Source: Komagataeibacter xylinus (GTDB lineage: Bacteria > Pseudomonadota > Alphaproteobacteria > Acetobacterales > Acetobacteraceae). From it: a stretch of DNA of 61,420 nucleotides. The notes below the pieces were generated by a model, which was not told where the DNA came from, did no database searches, and saw only the letters and a list, made by a program, of their open reading frames with translations. Below are positions 17,500 to 26,220 of this stretch, piece by piece (position 1 is the first letter of the stretch; each line of letters starts with the position of its first letter). The stretch is taken from NCBI RefSeq assembly GCF_031081985.1, contig NZ_JARWSK010000011.1, positions 1 through 61,420 of the forward strand, in the 5' to 3' direction. Made by a program: the position numbers and the translations under genes.

Positions 17500-18009
17500 A
17501 TGACCGACCGCTCGCCACTGCCCGATATCGAGGGCACGGGTTTTCAGGACATGCGAATGACCTTTCTCACCATGCGGCTGGCCAATACCTGGCGGCTGGT
17601 GCTCGACCGCGCCCTGCGGCCTGATGGCATGAGCATGGCGATGATGCGCCCGCTGGCCTACCTCATGATGCTGCCCGATGGTGTCAGCCAGCGCGCGCTC
17701 GCCCATGCCATGAACACCGACAGTTCGGCCCTCGTGCGCGTGCTCGACCTGCTGGAAGAGGAAGGGCTGGTCGAGCGCCGCCCCGACCCCGCTGACCGCC
17801 GCGCCAAGACCCTGCACCTGACCGCGCGCGGCACGCGCAAATGCGCAGCCCTGCACCAGACCTGCGCGGGCATGGAGGCCCGCGTGCTCGGTGGCGTGGG
17901 GGCAGGGCAGGCGCAGGCCATGATGGACGTGCTGGCCGTGGTGCTGCGGCAGGCGGAGGGCGTGCTGCGTGAGAGCGAGGGCGCCCCCTGTGGTGATAAC
18001 GCACCCTGA
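17500..18009 (+). CDS. MarR family transcriptional regulator
   Basis: A 169-aa winged-helix regulator. The start at 17500 (MTDRSPLPDIEG) has CAGGAA 8-9 bp upstream; the frame opens at 17422. The DNA-binding region reads GVSQRALAHAMNTDSSALVR, then LDLLEEEGLVERRPDPADRR and AKTLHLTARG, the MarR recognition helix and wing with the conserved D-x-R-x3 segment. MarR proteins usually repress export genes and release DNA on binding phenolics. It is divergent from FUSC and upstream of the HlyD/RbbA operon, so it may control both. Confidence 0.93.
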   Translation: MTDRSPLPDIEGTGFQDMRMTFLTMRLANTWRLVLDRALRPDGMSMAMMRPLAYLMMLPDGVSQRALAHAMNTDSSALVRVLDLLEEEGLVERRPDPADRRAKTLHLTARGTRKCAALHQTCAGMEARVLGGVGAGQAQAMMDVLAVVLRQAEGVLRESEGAPCGDNAP

Positions 18010-18011
18010 AA

Positions 18012-18023
18012 TGATGTACATCA
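18012..18023. promoter_or_regulatory. 12-bp palindrome upstream of export operon
   Basis: TGATGTACATCA is a perfect palindrome 3 bp after the marR stop and about 140 bp before the HlyD-like gene. It may be an operator for the export operon; it does not resemble the dyad at 17344-17370. Confidence 0.35.
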
Positions 18024-18160
18024 GTTCATTGTGCGGCCCGGTTGTATAGAAGATCGGGTTCTGGTGTTTCAGCATTGGCTTTAAGGGTTCCCTCCATGAT
18101 CGTATTGCTCCACCCCGTTGCGACCGGCCCGTGCTTTCCCGGCAGCATGGGGCCTGTGGC

Positions 18161-19147
18161 ATGAAGTGGCGCGATGCGGCGATTGGCGCGGCCCTTGTCG
18201 TGGTGGCGGCGGGGTGTGGCGTGGGGTGGTACGTGGTGCAGCACCAGGGCGCGCTACCGCCGGGGCTGGCGCGTGCCAACGGGCGCCTGGAACTCGCCCG
18301 CATTGACGTGGCGGTCAAATATCCCGGCCGCGTGACCGAACTCGATTTCAATGAAGGTGATGTCGTTGCCGCCGATCAGGTGCTGGCGCGCGAGGATGAC
18401 ATCAGTGCCCGCGCCAGCCTTGACGCCGCCCGCGCCCATCAGCGCGCAGCCCAGGCCGACGTGGCCCGCGCGCAGGCCGAGCACGATGCACGGCAGGCAA
18501 CCCTGCATCTGGCGCAGCACGACATGGACCACGCGCAGACCATGTTCCGCCAGCACCTTGTCTCTGACATGGAAGTGACCCAGCACCAGACCAATCTCGA
18601 CACCGCCACCGCAGCGGCCGAGGCCGCCGGGCGCGCGGTCGAGGCGGCGCAGGCCGTGGCGGATGCCGCCGTGGCGCAGGTGGCGCAGGCCCAGTCGGCC
18701 GAGGATGACATGACCATCCGCGCCCCCGTGGCAGGTCGGATCGAATACCGCATCGTGGAGAAAGGCGCCGTGCTGCCCGGCGGCGGTCGCGTGGCGTCGC
18801 TCCTCAACCCGGCGGATATGTACCTGACCGTGTTCTACCCCGCCCAGCAGGCGGGCCAGTTGCATGTGGGCGACCAGGCGCGCATTGCCCTTGACGCGCT
18901 GCACCAGCAGGTCATTCCCGCCACCATTTCCTTCGTCTCGCCCGAGGCGCAGTTCACGCCTAAATATGTCGAGACCGCGACCGAGCGCGACAAGCTGGTC
19001 TATCGCGTCAAGCTGAGGGTCAGCCCTGAAACGGCGGCGCGTTATGGCAGCGTGCTCAAGGCAGGCATGACGGGCGATGGCTACGTGCGCACCGATCGTG
19101 CCGCGCACTGGCCCGCAAGCCTCGATGTGGCCGATGCCCCGCAATGA
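18161..19147 (+). CDS. HlyD/YhiI-like membrane fusion protein
   Basis: A 328-aa periplasmic adaptor with one N-terminal membrane anchor (about residues 5-28). The biotinyl-lipoyl halves are VAVKYPGRVTELDFNEGDVV and MTIRAPVAGRIEYRIVEKGA, separated by a long A/Q-rich coiled-coil hairpin (about 80-190), and a beta-barrel domain follows. The order adaptor, double-ATPase ABC protein, ABC-2 permease, outer-membrane factor matches the E. coli yhiI-rbbA-yhhJ set with a TolC-like partner added. Its stop overlaps the next start by 4 bp. Start taken at ATG 18161; the frame opens at a GTG at 18131. Confidence 0.9.
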   Translation: MKWRDAAIGAALVVVAAGCGVGWYVVQHQGALPPGLARANGRLELARIDVAVKYPGRVTELDFNEGDVVAADQVLAREDDISARASLDAARAHQRAAQADVARAQAEHDARQATLHLAQHDMDHAQTMFRQHLVSDMEVTQHQTNLDTATAAAEAAGRAVEAAQAVADAAVAQVAQAQSAEDDMTIRAPVAGRIEYRIVEKGAVLPGGGRVASLLNPADMYLTVFYPAQQAGQLHVGDQARIALDALHQQVIPATISFVSPEAQFTPKYVETATERDKLVYRVKLRVSPETAARYGSVLKAGMTGDGYVRTDRAAHWPASLDVADAPQ

Positions 19148-21918
19148 GCGAGGCCGCGCCCCATAGCCCGCCGGGTATCCGCATTGCCGGGGTGACACAC
19201 CGCTACGGCGCGGTCACGGCGCTGGCGGATGTGACGCTGGACCTGCCTGCGGGCACCACCATCGGCCTTGTGGGGCCTGATGGCGTGGGCAAGTCCACCC
19301 TGCTCGGGCTGATTGCGGGCGTGCGCAAGCTGCAGTCGGGCAGGCTTGATGTACTGGGCGCCGATATAGGCGACCGCCACGCGCGCGAGGCGTTCCTGCC
19401 GCGTGTCGCCTTCATGCCGCAGGGGCTGGGGCGCAACCTGTATCCCACCCTGTCGGTGTGGGAGAACATCGATTTTTTCGCCCGCCTGTTCGGCATGGAT
19501 GCCCGCGAGCGCGATGCCCGCATCCAGCGCCTGCTTGATGCCACGGGCCTCGCCCCGTTCCCCGACCGGGCGGCGGGCCATCTTTCGGGAGGCATGAAAC
19601 AGAAGGTCAGCCTGTGCTGCGCGCTGGTGCATGACCCGGACCTGCTGATCCTCGATGAGCCCACGACGGGCGTTGATCCGCTGTCACGCCAGCAGTTCTG
19701 GACACTGGTGGACCAGCTCCGCCGCGAGCGCCCCACCATGAGCGTGATCGTCTCCACCGCGTATATGGAGGAAGCCGAGCGGTTTGCCTGGCTGGTGGCC
19801 ATGGATGACGGCAAGGTGCTGATCAGCGACCAGACGCAAAAGGTGCTCGAACGCACGCATACGAAATCGCTGGAGGACGCCTATATTTCGCTCCTGCCCG
19901 AGGGCAAGCGGCAGGAGGCCAGCGGCTTCGTCATTCCGCCCTATGCCAATCCCGGCGGCCCGCCCGCCATTGAGGCCGCGCACCTGACCCGCCGCTTTGG
20001 CAGCTTTACGGCGGTGAGCGATGTGAGCTTCACCATCAGCCGGGGCGAGATCTTCGGCTTCCTTGGCTCGAATGGCTGCGGCAAGTCCACCACCATGAAG
20101 ATGCTGACCGGCCTGCTTGACGCGACCAGCGGCACGGCCAAACTGTTTGGCGAACAGATCACGGCGGGCGACATGCAGACCCGCATGCGCATTGGCTACA
20201 TGTCGCAGGCGTTCTCGCTCTATGAGGAACTGACCGTGCGGCAGAACCTCATGCTGCAGGCCCGTCTTTACCGCATTCCGGCAGCGCAGGCGGCGCAGCG
20301 CGTGGCGCAGGCCATCGAATCGTTCGAACTGACGGCCTGCGCCGATGTCAGCCCCGCCGCCCTGCCGCTTGGCATCCGCCAGCGCCTGCAACTGGCGGCG
20401 GCGTGCATCAACAACCCCGAAATCCTGATCCTCGATGAACCCACCTCCGGCGTGGATCCCGCCGCGCGTGACATGTTCTGGCGGCACCTCATCCGCCTGT
20501 CGCGGCAGGATCATGTCACGATTTTCGTCTCGACCCATTTCATGAACGAGGCGGCGCGGTGCGACCGCATCTCGCTCATGCACCGGGGCCACGTGCTGGC
20601 TGTGGGCACGCCCGCCGAACTGGTGAAAAAACGCAGCGCCCCAAACCTTGAAGCCGCCTTCATCGCGTACCTGCAGGATGCCGAGGCCGCGACCGATGCG
20701 CAGGAACACGCGGTCCCGCCCGCGCGCCAGAGTGCGGCGCGCACATGGTGGCACGCGCTGGGCGGCAGGCTGGCGGCGCGGTTTGGCACGCTGGGCGGCG
20801 CGTGGCTGCCGCGTGCCTGGGCCTTTGCCCGGCGCGAGGGGGTGGAACTGCTGCGCGATCGCCTGCGCCTGACCTTTGCCCTGATCGGCCCGCTGATCCT
20901 GCTGGTGGTGGCGGCCTCGAGCATCTCGTTCGATGTGGAAGGCGTGCGCTTTACGGTTGATGACCATGACCGCACCACCATCAGCCGCGACCTGATCGAC
21001 AGTTTCCGTGGCTCCACCTATTTCCATGAACTCGCCCCCGTGGCCGATGCCGATGCGCTTGACCGCGACATCCGCAATGGCAGGGTGCAGCTTGCGCTCG
21101 ACATCCCCGCAGGCTTTGCGCGTGACCTTGAGGCCGGGCGCAGGCCGGAGGTGGGGGTGATCATTGATGGCGCGGTGCCGTTCCTCGCGGCCAATGTGCG
21201 CGCCTACGTGACCGGCGTGCTGGCCGGTTATGCCGCAACGCTTGGCCGCGAGATGCCGCAGGGCGCGGTCATTCCCATCACCGTGGAGCCGCGCTTTTCC
21301 TACAACCAGGAATTCCGCAGCATCTACGCCATGACGCCGGGCGTGATCATGCTGGCCCTCATCCTCATCCCCACCATGCTGACCGCCCTTGGCGTGGTGC
21401 GCGAGAAGGAGGTGGGCTCCATCGTCAATCTTTACGCCTCGCCTGCTTCAGTGGGGCAGTACCTCATGGGCAAGCAGGCGCCCTACGTGGCGCTGGCCAC
21501 CATCAGCTACTTCATGCTGGTGCTCGTGGCCGTGGTGGTGATGGGGGTGCCGCTCAAGGGCTCGCTGCTGGCGCTGAGCGTGGGGGGCGTGCTGTTCGTG
21601 CTCTCGGCCACCGGGCTGGGGCTGCTCATTTCCACCTTTGTCAGTTCGCAGGTGGCGGCCATTTTCGGCACGTCCATCATCTGCCTCATCCCGGCGGTCA
21701 ACTTTTCAGGTCTGCTGTATCCGGCTTCCACGCTTACGGGCATCAGCCGCCTCGTGGGGCTGGGCTTCCCCGCCGCGTGGTACCAGCTCATCAGCCTGGG
21801 CTGCTTTACCAAGGGGCTGGGGGTGGCGAGCTTCGGGCCGATGTATCTGGCGCTGGGCGGGTTTGGCGCAAGCTATATGCTGGCCGCCCGCCTGCTGCTG
21901 AAAAAACAGGAAGCCTGA
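19144..21918 (+). CDS. RbbA/YhiH-like ABC transporter, two ATPase domains fused to permease
   Basis: A 924-aa fusion. ATPase domain 1 has Walker A GPDGVGKST (44-52), signature LSGGMKQK (147-154) and Walker B LLILDE (167-172). Domain 2 has Walker A GSNGCGKST (308-316) and Walker B ILILDEPTSGVDP, but its signature is degenerate (PLGIRQRL, 408-415, in place of LSGGQRQR). From about residue 560 an ABC-2 membrane domain follows, with one helix, a large periplasmic loop and five helices. E. coli RbbA has the same layout at 911 aa. It probably exports a hydrophobic compound with the adjacent permease. Confidence 0.9.
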   Translation: MSEAAPHSPPGIRIAGVTHRYGAVTALADVTLDLPAGTTIGLVGPDGVGKSTLLGLIAGVRKLQSGRLDVLGADIGDRHAREAFLPRVAFMPQGLGRNLYPTLSVWENIDFFARLFGMDARERDARIQRLLDATGLAPFPDRAAGHLSGGMKQKVSLCCALVHDPDLLILDEPTTGVDPLSRQQFWTLVDQLRRERPTMSVIVSTAYMEEAERFAWLVAMDDGKVLISDQTQKVLERTHTKSLEDAYISLLPEGKRQEASGFVIPPYANPGGPPAIEAAHLTRRFGSFTAVSDVSFTISRGEIFGFLGSNGCGKSTTMKMLTGLLDATSGTAKLFGEQITAGDMQTRMRIGYMSQAFSLYEELTVRQNLMLQARLYRIPAAQAAQRVAQAIESFELTACADVSPAALPLGIRQRLQLAAACINNPEILILDEPTSGVDPAARDMFWRHLIRLSRQDHVTIFVSTHFMNEAARCDRISLMHRGHVLAVGTPAELVKKRSAPNLEAAFIAYLQDAEAATDAQEHAVPPARQSAARTWWHALGGRLAARFGTLGGAWLPRAWAFARREGVELLRDRLRLTFALIGPLILLVVAASSISFDVEGVRFTVDDHDRTTISRDLIDSFRGSTYFHELAPVADADALDRDIRNGRVQLALDIPAGFARDLEAGRRPEVGVIIDGAVPFLAANVRAYVTGVLAGYAATLGREMPQGAVIPITVEPRFSYNQEFRSIYAMTPGVIMLALILIPTMLTALGVVREKEVGSIVNLYASPASVGQYLMGKQAPYVALATISYFMLVLVAVVVMGVPLKGSLLALSVGGVLFVLSATGLGLLISTFVSSQVAAIFGTSIICLIPAVNFSGLLYPASTLTGISRLVGLGFPAAWYQLISLGCFTKGLGVASFGPMYLALGGFGASYMLAARLLLKKQEA

Positions 21919-21922
21919 GCGG

Positions 21923-23050
21923 ATGATGCGCTGGCTGCTCAATGTTGGCCTGCTGTGCGGCAAGGAACTGCGCAGCCTGGTGCATGACCGGGTGTTGCTC
22001 GGGCTGATCGTGTTCGCCTTCAGCGCGGGCGTGCTGCTGGTGGCCAACGGGGTGAAGGTGGAGGTGTCAAACGCCACCATCGCCTTCATCGACGAGGACA
22101 ATTCCCCCCTGTCGCGCCGCATGCGCGATGCGGTGCAGCCGCCCTATTTCAAACCACCCGTCATGGTGGACCGTGCCGAAGCACTCGCGGGCATGGACAG
22201 GGGGGACTACATCTTCGTGGTGGATATTCCCCCCAATTTCCAGTCCGATGTGCTGGCGGGCCGCACGCCCGCCGTGCAGTTGCGCGTGGATGCCACCGCC
22301 ATGACGCAGGCCGGGCTGGGCACGGAATACCTCAACGAGATCCTGATGGGGGAGGTGGATGACATGCTGCATGTGCCCTCACCCATCGATCAGGTGCCCT
22401 TTGCCGTGCAGAGCCGCATCCGCTTCAACCCCAATAGTGAATCGAAGTGGTTCACCTCGGTCATGCAGATCGTGACCAACATCACCATCCTGTCCATCGT
22501 GCTGGTGGGGGCGGCGGTGATCCGCGAGCGCGAGCACGGCACGCTCGAGCACCTGCTGGTCATGCCCGTGAGTGCGAGCGAAATCGCGGTGGCCAAGATC
22601 GTGACCAACGGGCTGGTCATCTTCGTGGGCGCCATCCTCTCGTTGTGGCTGGTGGTGCATGTGTGGCTGGGCGTGCCGATTGCGGGGTCGGTCACGCTGT
22701 TTGCCGCGTGCTCGCTGCTGTACCTGTTCTCGGCCACGGCGCTGGGCATCATGCTGGCGACGGTTGCGCCTACCATGCCGCAGTTCGGGCTGCTGGTGGT
22801 GCCGGTCTATGCGGTGGCCTACCTGCTCTCGGGTGCGGCAACCCCGGTGGAAAGCATGCCGCAGGTGATGCAGGTGGTGGTGCGCTTCCTGCCCACCACG
22901 CAGTTCGTCAACCTGTCGCAGGCCATTCTGTACCGCGATGCGGGGCTGGGGGCGATCGCGCTGCCACTGCTGACCGTGACGGTGACGGGCATTGTATTTC
23001 TTGTATTCGCGCTCATGCGCTTCAGATCCATGTTGGCAAGGCAGGAATGA
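21923..23050 (+). CDS. ABC-2 type permease, YhhJ-like
   Basis: A 375-aa membrane protein with the ABC-2 pattern: one N-terminal helix (about 20-42), an extracytoplasmic domain of some 140 residues, then five helices. AAVIREREHGTLEHLLVMPV is the conserved cytoplasmic loop of the family. It starts 4 bp after the RbbA-like gene and its stop overlaps the outer-membrane factor start (ATGA), indicating a coupled operon. It likely forms the second half of the transport channel. Confidence 0.92.
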   Translation: MMRWLLNVGLLCGKELRSLVHDRVLLGLIVFAFSAGVLLVANGVKVEVSNATIAFIDEDNSPLSRRMRDAVQPPYFKPPVMVDRAEALAGMDRGDYIFVVDIPPNFQSDVLAGRTPAVQLRVDATAMTQAGLGTEYLNEILMGEVDDMLHVPSPIDQVPFAVQSRIRFNPNSESKWFTSVMQIVTNITILSIVLVGAAVIREREHGTLEHLLVMPVSASEIAVAKIVTNGLVIFVGAILSLWLVVHVWLGVPIAGSVTLFAACSLLYLFSATALGIMLATVAPTMPQFGLLVVPVYAVAYLLSGAATPVESMPQVMQVVVRFLPTTQFVNLSQAILYRDAGLGAIALPLLTVTVTGIVFLVFALMRFRSMLARQE

Positions 23051-24486
23051 TGAGGAACAGATTGGCGCGGGCCGCCCGCATGGGAAGTGTTGCGGTGGCC
23101 GTGGGGCTTGTGGCGGGGTGCTCGCCCTTCCGCACGCATGCGCCCGCCTCCCACGTAACGGTGCCCCGGCAGTTCACGCAGGCAGGCATGGCGGGCGCGC
23201 AGGCCCCCACCGACCTTACGCGCTGGTGGGAGGCGTGGCATGACCCGGGGCTGACGCAGGCGGTCGAGACCGCGCTGGCCGCAAGCCCTGACATCCGTAT
23301 CGCGCGCGACCGCGTGCTTGAGGCACGCGCCATGCATACGGTGGTGCGCTCAGCACTTTACCCCACCGTGGGGGCCACCGGCAGCATGATGGGCGGCGAC
23401 ATTGACTGGCGCGATGCCGATGGCCTGCCTGACTCCAATCGCAGCACGGATGGCCACCTTGCGGGCATTACCGCCTCGTGGGAGCCGGACCTGTTTGGCG
23501 GCCGCCATGCCGATGCGAAGGCCGCGAAGGATGGCGTAAAGGCGGAGGAAGAATATTTCCACGGTGTGCAGATGGTTATTGCTGCCGATGCCGCTGACAG
23601 TTACCTGCGCGCCCAGGGCGTGCAGCGCCAGATTGCCCTGACCGACCGGGGCATTGCCACGCTGGGGCAGTTGCGGGCGTATGGGCAGGCGCGTTTTGTA
23701 TCGGGGCAGGCCACGGCGGCGGATGTGCGGCTGATTGACCAGAAACTTTCGGAAATGAAGGCACGCAGGCCCGTTCTGGTGGCAAGGCTTGATCTCATGC
23801 ACCGCAGGCTTGCCGTGCTGTCCGGCCAGACGCCGGAGGGGCTGGCTGCGCCTGCCGCGCCCCCGGCCTATTTCGTGCCGCCCGCCCCCGTGGGCCAGAT
23901 GCCTGACACCGTGCTCGAGCGCAGGCCCGATGTGCGCGCCCGGCGTGATCAGGTGGATGCGGCGTTAAACCGGCTCAAGAGCGCCAAGACCGACCTGCTG
24001 CCCCGCTTCGGGCTGGAATTCTTTGGCGGCGACGGGCGGCTGCATTTTGATGGCATTCCCGGCCTGTCGGGCACGGGGGGGCTGATTGCGCTGACCACCT
24101 ACCTGCCCATCTTTACCGCCAACCGCGTGCAGGCGCGCATTCATGCCGCCAGTGCCCGGCTCGATGCGGCGGTGGCGGGTTATGACAAGAGCCTGCTGCA
24201 TGCACTGGCCGAGGTGGAGGACGGGTATGAAAACCGCCTCGGCCTTGATGCCCGCGACGTGGAACTGACGCGCGCGCAGGGGCAGGCCGAGCAGGTTGCG
24301 CATGACCTGGCCGGTCTGTATGCCGGGGGGCAGCGCACGTTGGGCGATGTGCTTCAGGCCCGCATGCAGGCGCTCGATGCGCAGGCGGCGGTGCTGTCCA
24401 ATCAGGATTCGCGCACGCAGGCCACCATTCAGCTCGCCCGCGTTCTGGGCGGGGGCTGGCAGGAGGCAACGCCGGTCGCGCACTAG
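23047..24486 (+). CDS. Efflux outer-membrane lipoprotein, NodT family
   Basis: A 479-aa TolC-like outer-membrane factor. The start at 23047 overlaps the permease stop by 4 bp and gives a lipoprotein signal with lipobox LVAGC (C26 or so). The frame is open far upstream (from 22447) but that part is a shadow of the permease. LERRPDVRARRDQVDAAL is the conserved second-repeat segment. As the last gene of the adaptor/ABC/permease set it completes a tripartite exporter spanning both membranes. It shares the family with the protein at 1492-3123 but not the gene context. Confidence 0.92.
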   Translation: MMRNRLARAARMGSVAVAVGLVAGCSPFRTHAPASHVTVPRQFTQAGMAGAQAPTDLTRWWEAWHDPGLTQAVETALAASPDIRIARDRVLEARAMHTVVRSALYPTVGATGSMMGGDIDWRDADGLPDSNRSTDGHLAGITASWEPDLFGGRHADAKAAKDGVKAEEEYFHGVQMVIAADAADSYLRAQGVQRQIALTDRGIATLGQLRAYGQARFVSGQATAADVRLIDQKLSEMKARRPVLVARLDLMHRRLAVLSGQTPEGLAAPAAPPAYFVPPAPVGQMPDTVLERRPDVRARRDQVDAALNRLKSAKTDLLPRFGLEFFGGDGRLHFDGIPGLSGTGGLIALTTYLPIFTANRVQARIHAASARLDAAVAGYDKSLLHALAEVEDGYENRLGLDARDVELTRAQGQAEQVAHDLAGLYAGGQRTLGDVLQARMQALDAQAAVLSNQDSRTQATIQLARVLGGGWQEATPVAH

Positions 24487-24514
24487 CTGCCGGGCAGGGA
24501 AGGAGAGGCATCGG

Positions 24515-25864
24515 ATGTCGGTCGGAATGGCCCTGCTGCTGGCTGTTGTGGCCATATGCGTTGTCGTTTTCCTTATTGAGCGGTGCAAGCTCAATCCGTT
24601 CCTGGCACTGTTCCTCGCCTCCATGCTGCTCGGCTTTGCTGCCGGCATGCCCGCAAGCCATGTGGTCAGCACGTTCGAGAAGGGCGCGGGGCAGGTGCTG
24701 GGCCAGATCGCCTCGGTCATCGCGCTGGGCACCATGCTGGGCAAGATGCTTGAAGTGTCGGGTGGGGCGGATCGCATCGCCATGACCGTGGTGGCACTGG
24801 CCGGGCCACGGCGGCTGGACTGGGCCATGATGGTGATCGGGCTGCTGGTCGGGCTGTCGGTGTTCTTTACGGTGGGCTTTGTGGTGCTGGTGCCGCTGGC
24901 CTTTTCCATTGCGCGGCAGACGAAAATGCCCATCCTGCACGTGGCCCTGCCGGTTACGGCGGCCCTTTCGGTGGTGCAGGGCTACATGCCGCCCCATCCC
25001 GGCACCATGTTCGCGCTGGCCGCCTGTCATGCCGATATTGGCCGCCTGATCTGGATGGGCGCGCTGGTCAGCCTGCCTGCCGCCATTGTTGCGGGTCCGC
25101 TCTATACGCGCTTTATCGTGCCACGCCTGCCGGCCGATGCTGGTGCCGCCGCCGCAAGCGCGCATGGTGGTAATACGCCGCGCGATCCTGCGAGCCTGCC
25201 GGGTTTTGGCATGACCCTGTTCACCATTCTTGCCCCCATGGTGCTGATGCTGGCGGGGTCCGCCACGCGTTTCACGGGGCCGCAGGCAGGGGCATGGGTG
25301 CAGGTGCTGCGCTTTGCGGGCGACCCCAATGTGGGGCTGGCGCTGGCCGCACTCCTGTCGTTCTGGACGCTGGGGCTGCGGCGCGGCATGACGCGCGAGA
25401 AGGTGTTGGCGTATTCCAATGAATGCCTTGGCCCGCTGGCGGGGCTGCTGCTCATGATCGGGGCTGGTGGCGGCTTTGGCGCGGAACTGATGGATAGCGG
25501 CATATCCGACGCCATTGCCCGTGCGGCGGTGGACATGCACGTGCCGCTGCTGGTGCTGGCCTGGGGGCTGGCTGCGGGCATGCGGGTGGCCGTGGGGTCG
25601 GCCACGGTGGCCATGAGCACCACGGCGGGCATCGTGGCGCCCATCATGGCGCATGGCAGCGCGGTCTCGCCCGAGCTTGTGGTGCTGGCCACGGGGGCGG
25701 GGGCGGTGATGTTTGGCCCCATGAACGATTCCGGCTTCTGGCAGGTGCGCGATGCGCTGGGGCTGAGCGTGCCGCAGACCCTGCGCACATGGTCGGTGCT
25801 GGAAACGCTGATTGGCGTGGTGGGGCTTGCGATGTGCGTGCTGATGCAGGCGTGCGGACTTTAG
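24515..25864 (+). CDS. Gluconate:H+ symporter, GntP family
   Basis: A 449-aa inner-membrane permease with about twelve hydrophobic segments. Family features are NPFLALFLASMLLGFAAGM, GQIASVIALGTMLGKMLEVS (the GxxLGKxLExSGGA motif), YMPPHPGTMFA and GAVMFGPMNDSGFWQVRDAL. The start at 24515 follows AGGAGAGG. The gene begins 28 bp after the exporter operon and may be read through from it. In acetic acid bacteria gluconate is made in the periplasm by glucose oxidation, so re-uptake through such a permease is plausible. Confidence 0.93.
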   Translation: MSVGMALLLAVVAICVVVFLIERCKLNPFLALFLASMLLGFAAGMPASHVVSTFEKGAGQVLGQIASVIALGTMLGKMLEVSGGADRIAMTVVALAGPRRLDWAMMVIGLLVGLSVFFTVGFVVLVPLAFSIARQTKMPILHVALPVTAALSVVQGYMPPHPGTMFALAACHADIGRLIWMGALVSLPAAIVAGPLYTRFIVPRLPADAGAAAASAHGGNTPRDPASLPGFGMTLFTILAPMVLMLAGSATRFTGPQAGAWVQVLRFAGDPNVGLALAALLSFWTLGLRRGMTREKVLAYSNECLGPLAGLLLMIGAGGGFGAELMDSGISDAIARAAVDMHVPLLVLAWGLAAGMRVAVGSATVAMSTTAGIVAPIMAHGSAVSPELVVLATGAGAVMFGPMNDSGFWQVRDALGLSVPQTLRTWSVLETLIGVVGLAMCVLMQACGL

Positions 25865-25973
25865 AAAACGGGCGTGTCCGGCGGCGGCCTGTTGCCTGCC
25901 GCCCTGTCAGGCCGCCTGCATCGGGCCACAGACAGTGAACGGAGGGGCAGGAAGTGCCCGAAGTGTTACCCTG

Positions 25974-25995
25974 TTGTTCCCCCATGGGGGAACAA
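25974..25995. terminator. Hairpin after gluconate permease
   Basis: TTGTTCCCCCATGGGGGAAC plus AA forms perfect 10-bp arms (TTGTTCCCCC/GGGGGAACAA) around 2 bp. There is no clear T-tract, so terminator is only one reading; a protein-binding dyad is the other. The remaining bases of 25865-26051 show nothing else. Confidence 0.4.
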
Positions 25996-26051
25996 TGCCC
26001 GTTTAATGACCGGGATAACATTCATAAAACCAGAAATTTCAAGAAGGTAGG

Positions 26052-26126
26052 TGGTGCCGACACTCGGAATTGAACCGAGGGCCTACTGATTACGAATCAG
26101 TTGCTCTACCCCTGAGCTATGTCGGC
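26052..26126 (-). tRNA. tRNA-Thr (anticodon CGT)
   Basis: The minus strand gives acceptor GCCGACA/TGTCGGC with discriminator A and encoded CCA, D arm TAGCTCAGGGGTAGAGC, anticodon stem ACTGA/TCAGT around loop TTCGTAA, and T arm with GTTCAATTC. The anticodon CGT reads ACG. It is the second threonine tRNA in the window. Confidence 0.95.
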
Positions 26127-26220
26127 AAACCTGTGGCGTCTGATAAACGATGGGCTGGCATGATGCAATATATCAATTGCAGCATTCCCCATTTTAATTT
26201 GCTCTATATGCTGGGGCCAG

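Noticed and set aside
22447-23046. N-terminal extension of the outer-membrane factor frame
   Set aside because: It overlaps the ABC-2 permease in another frame; the lipoprotein signal starts only at 23047.
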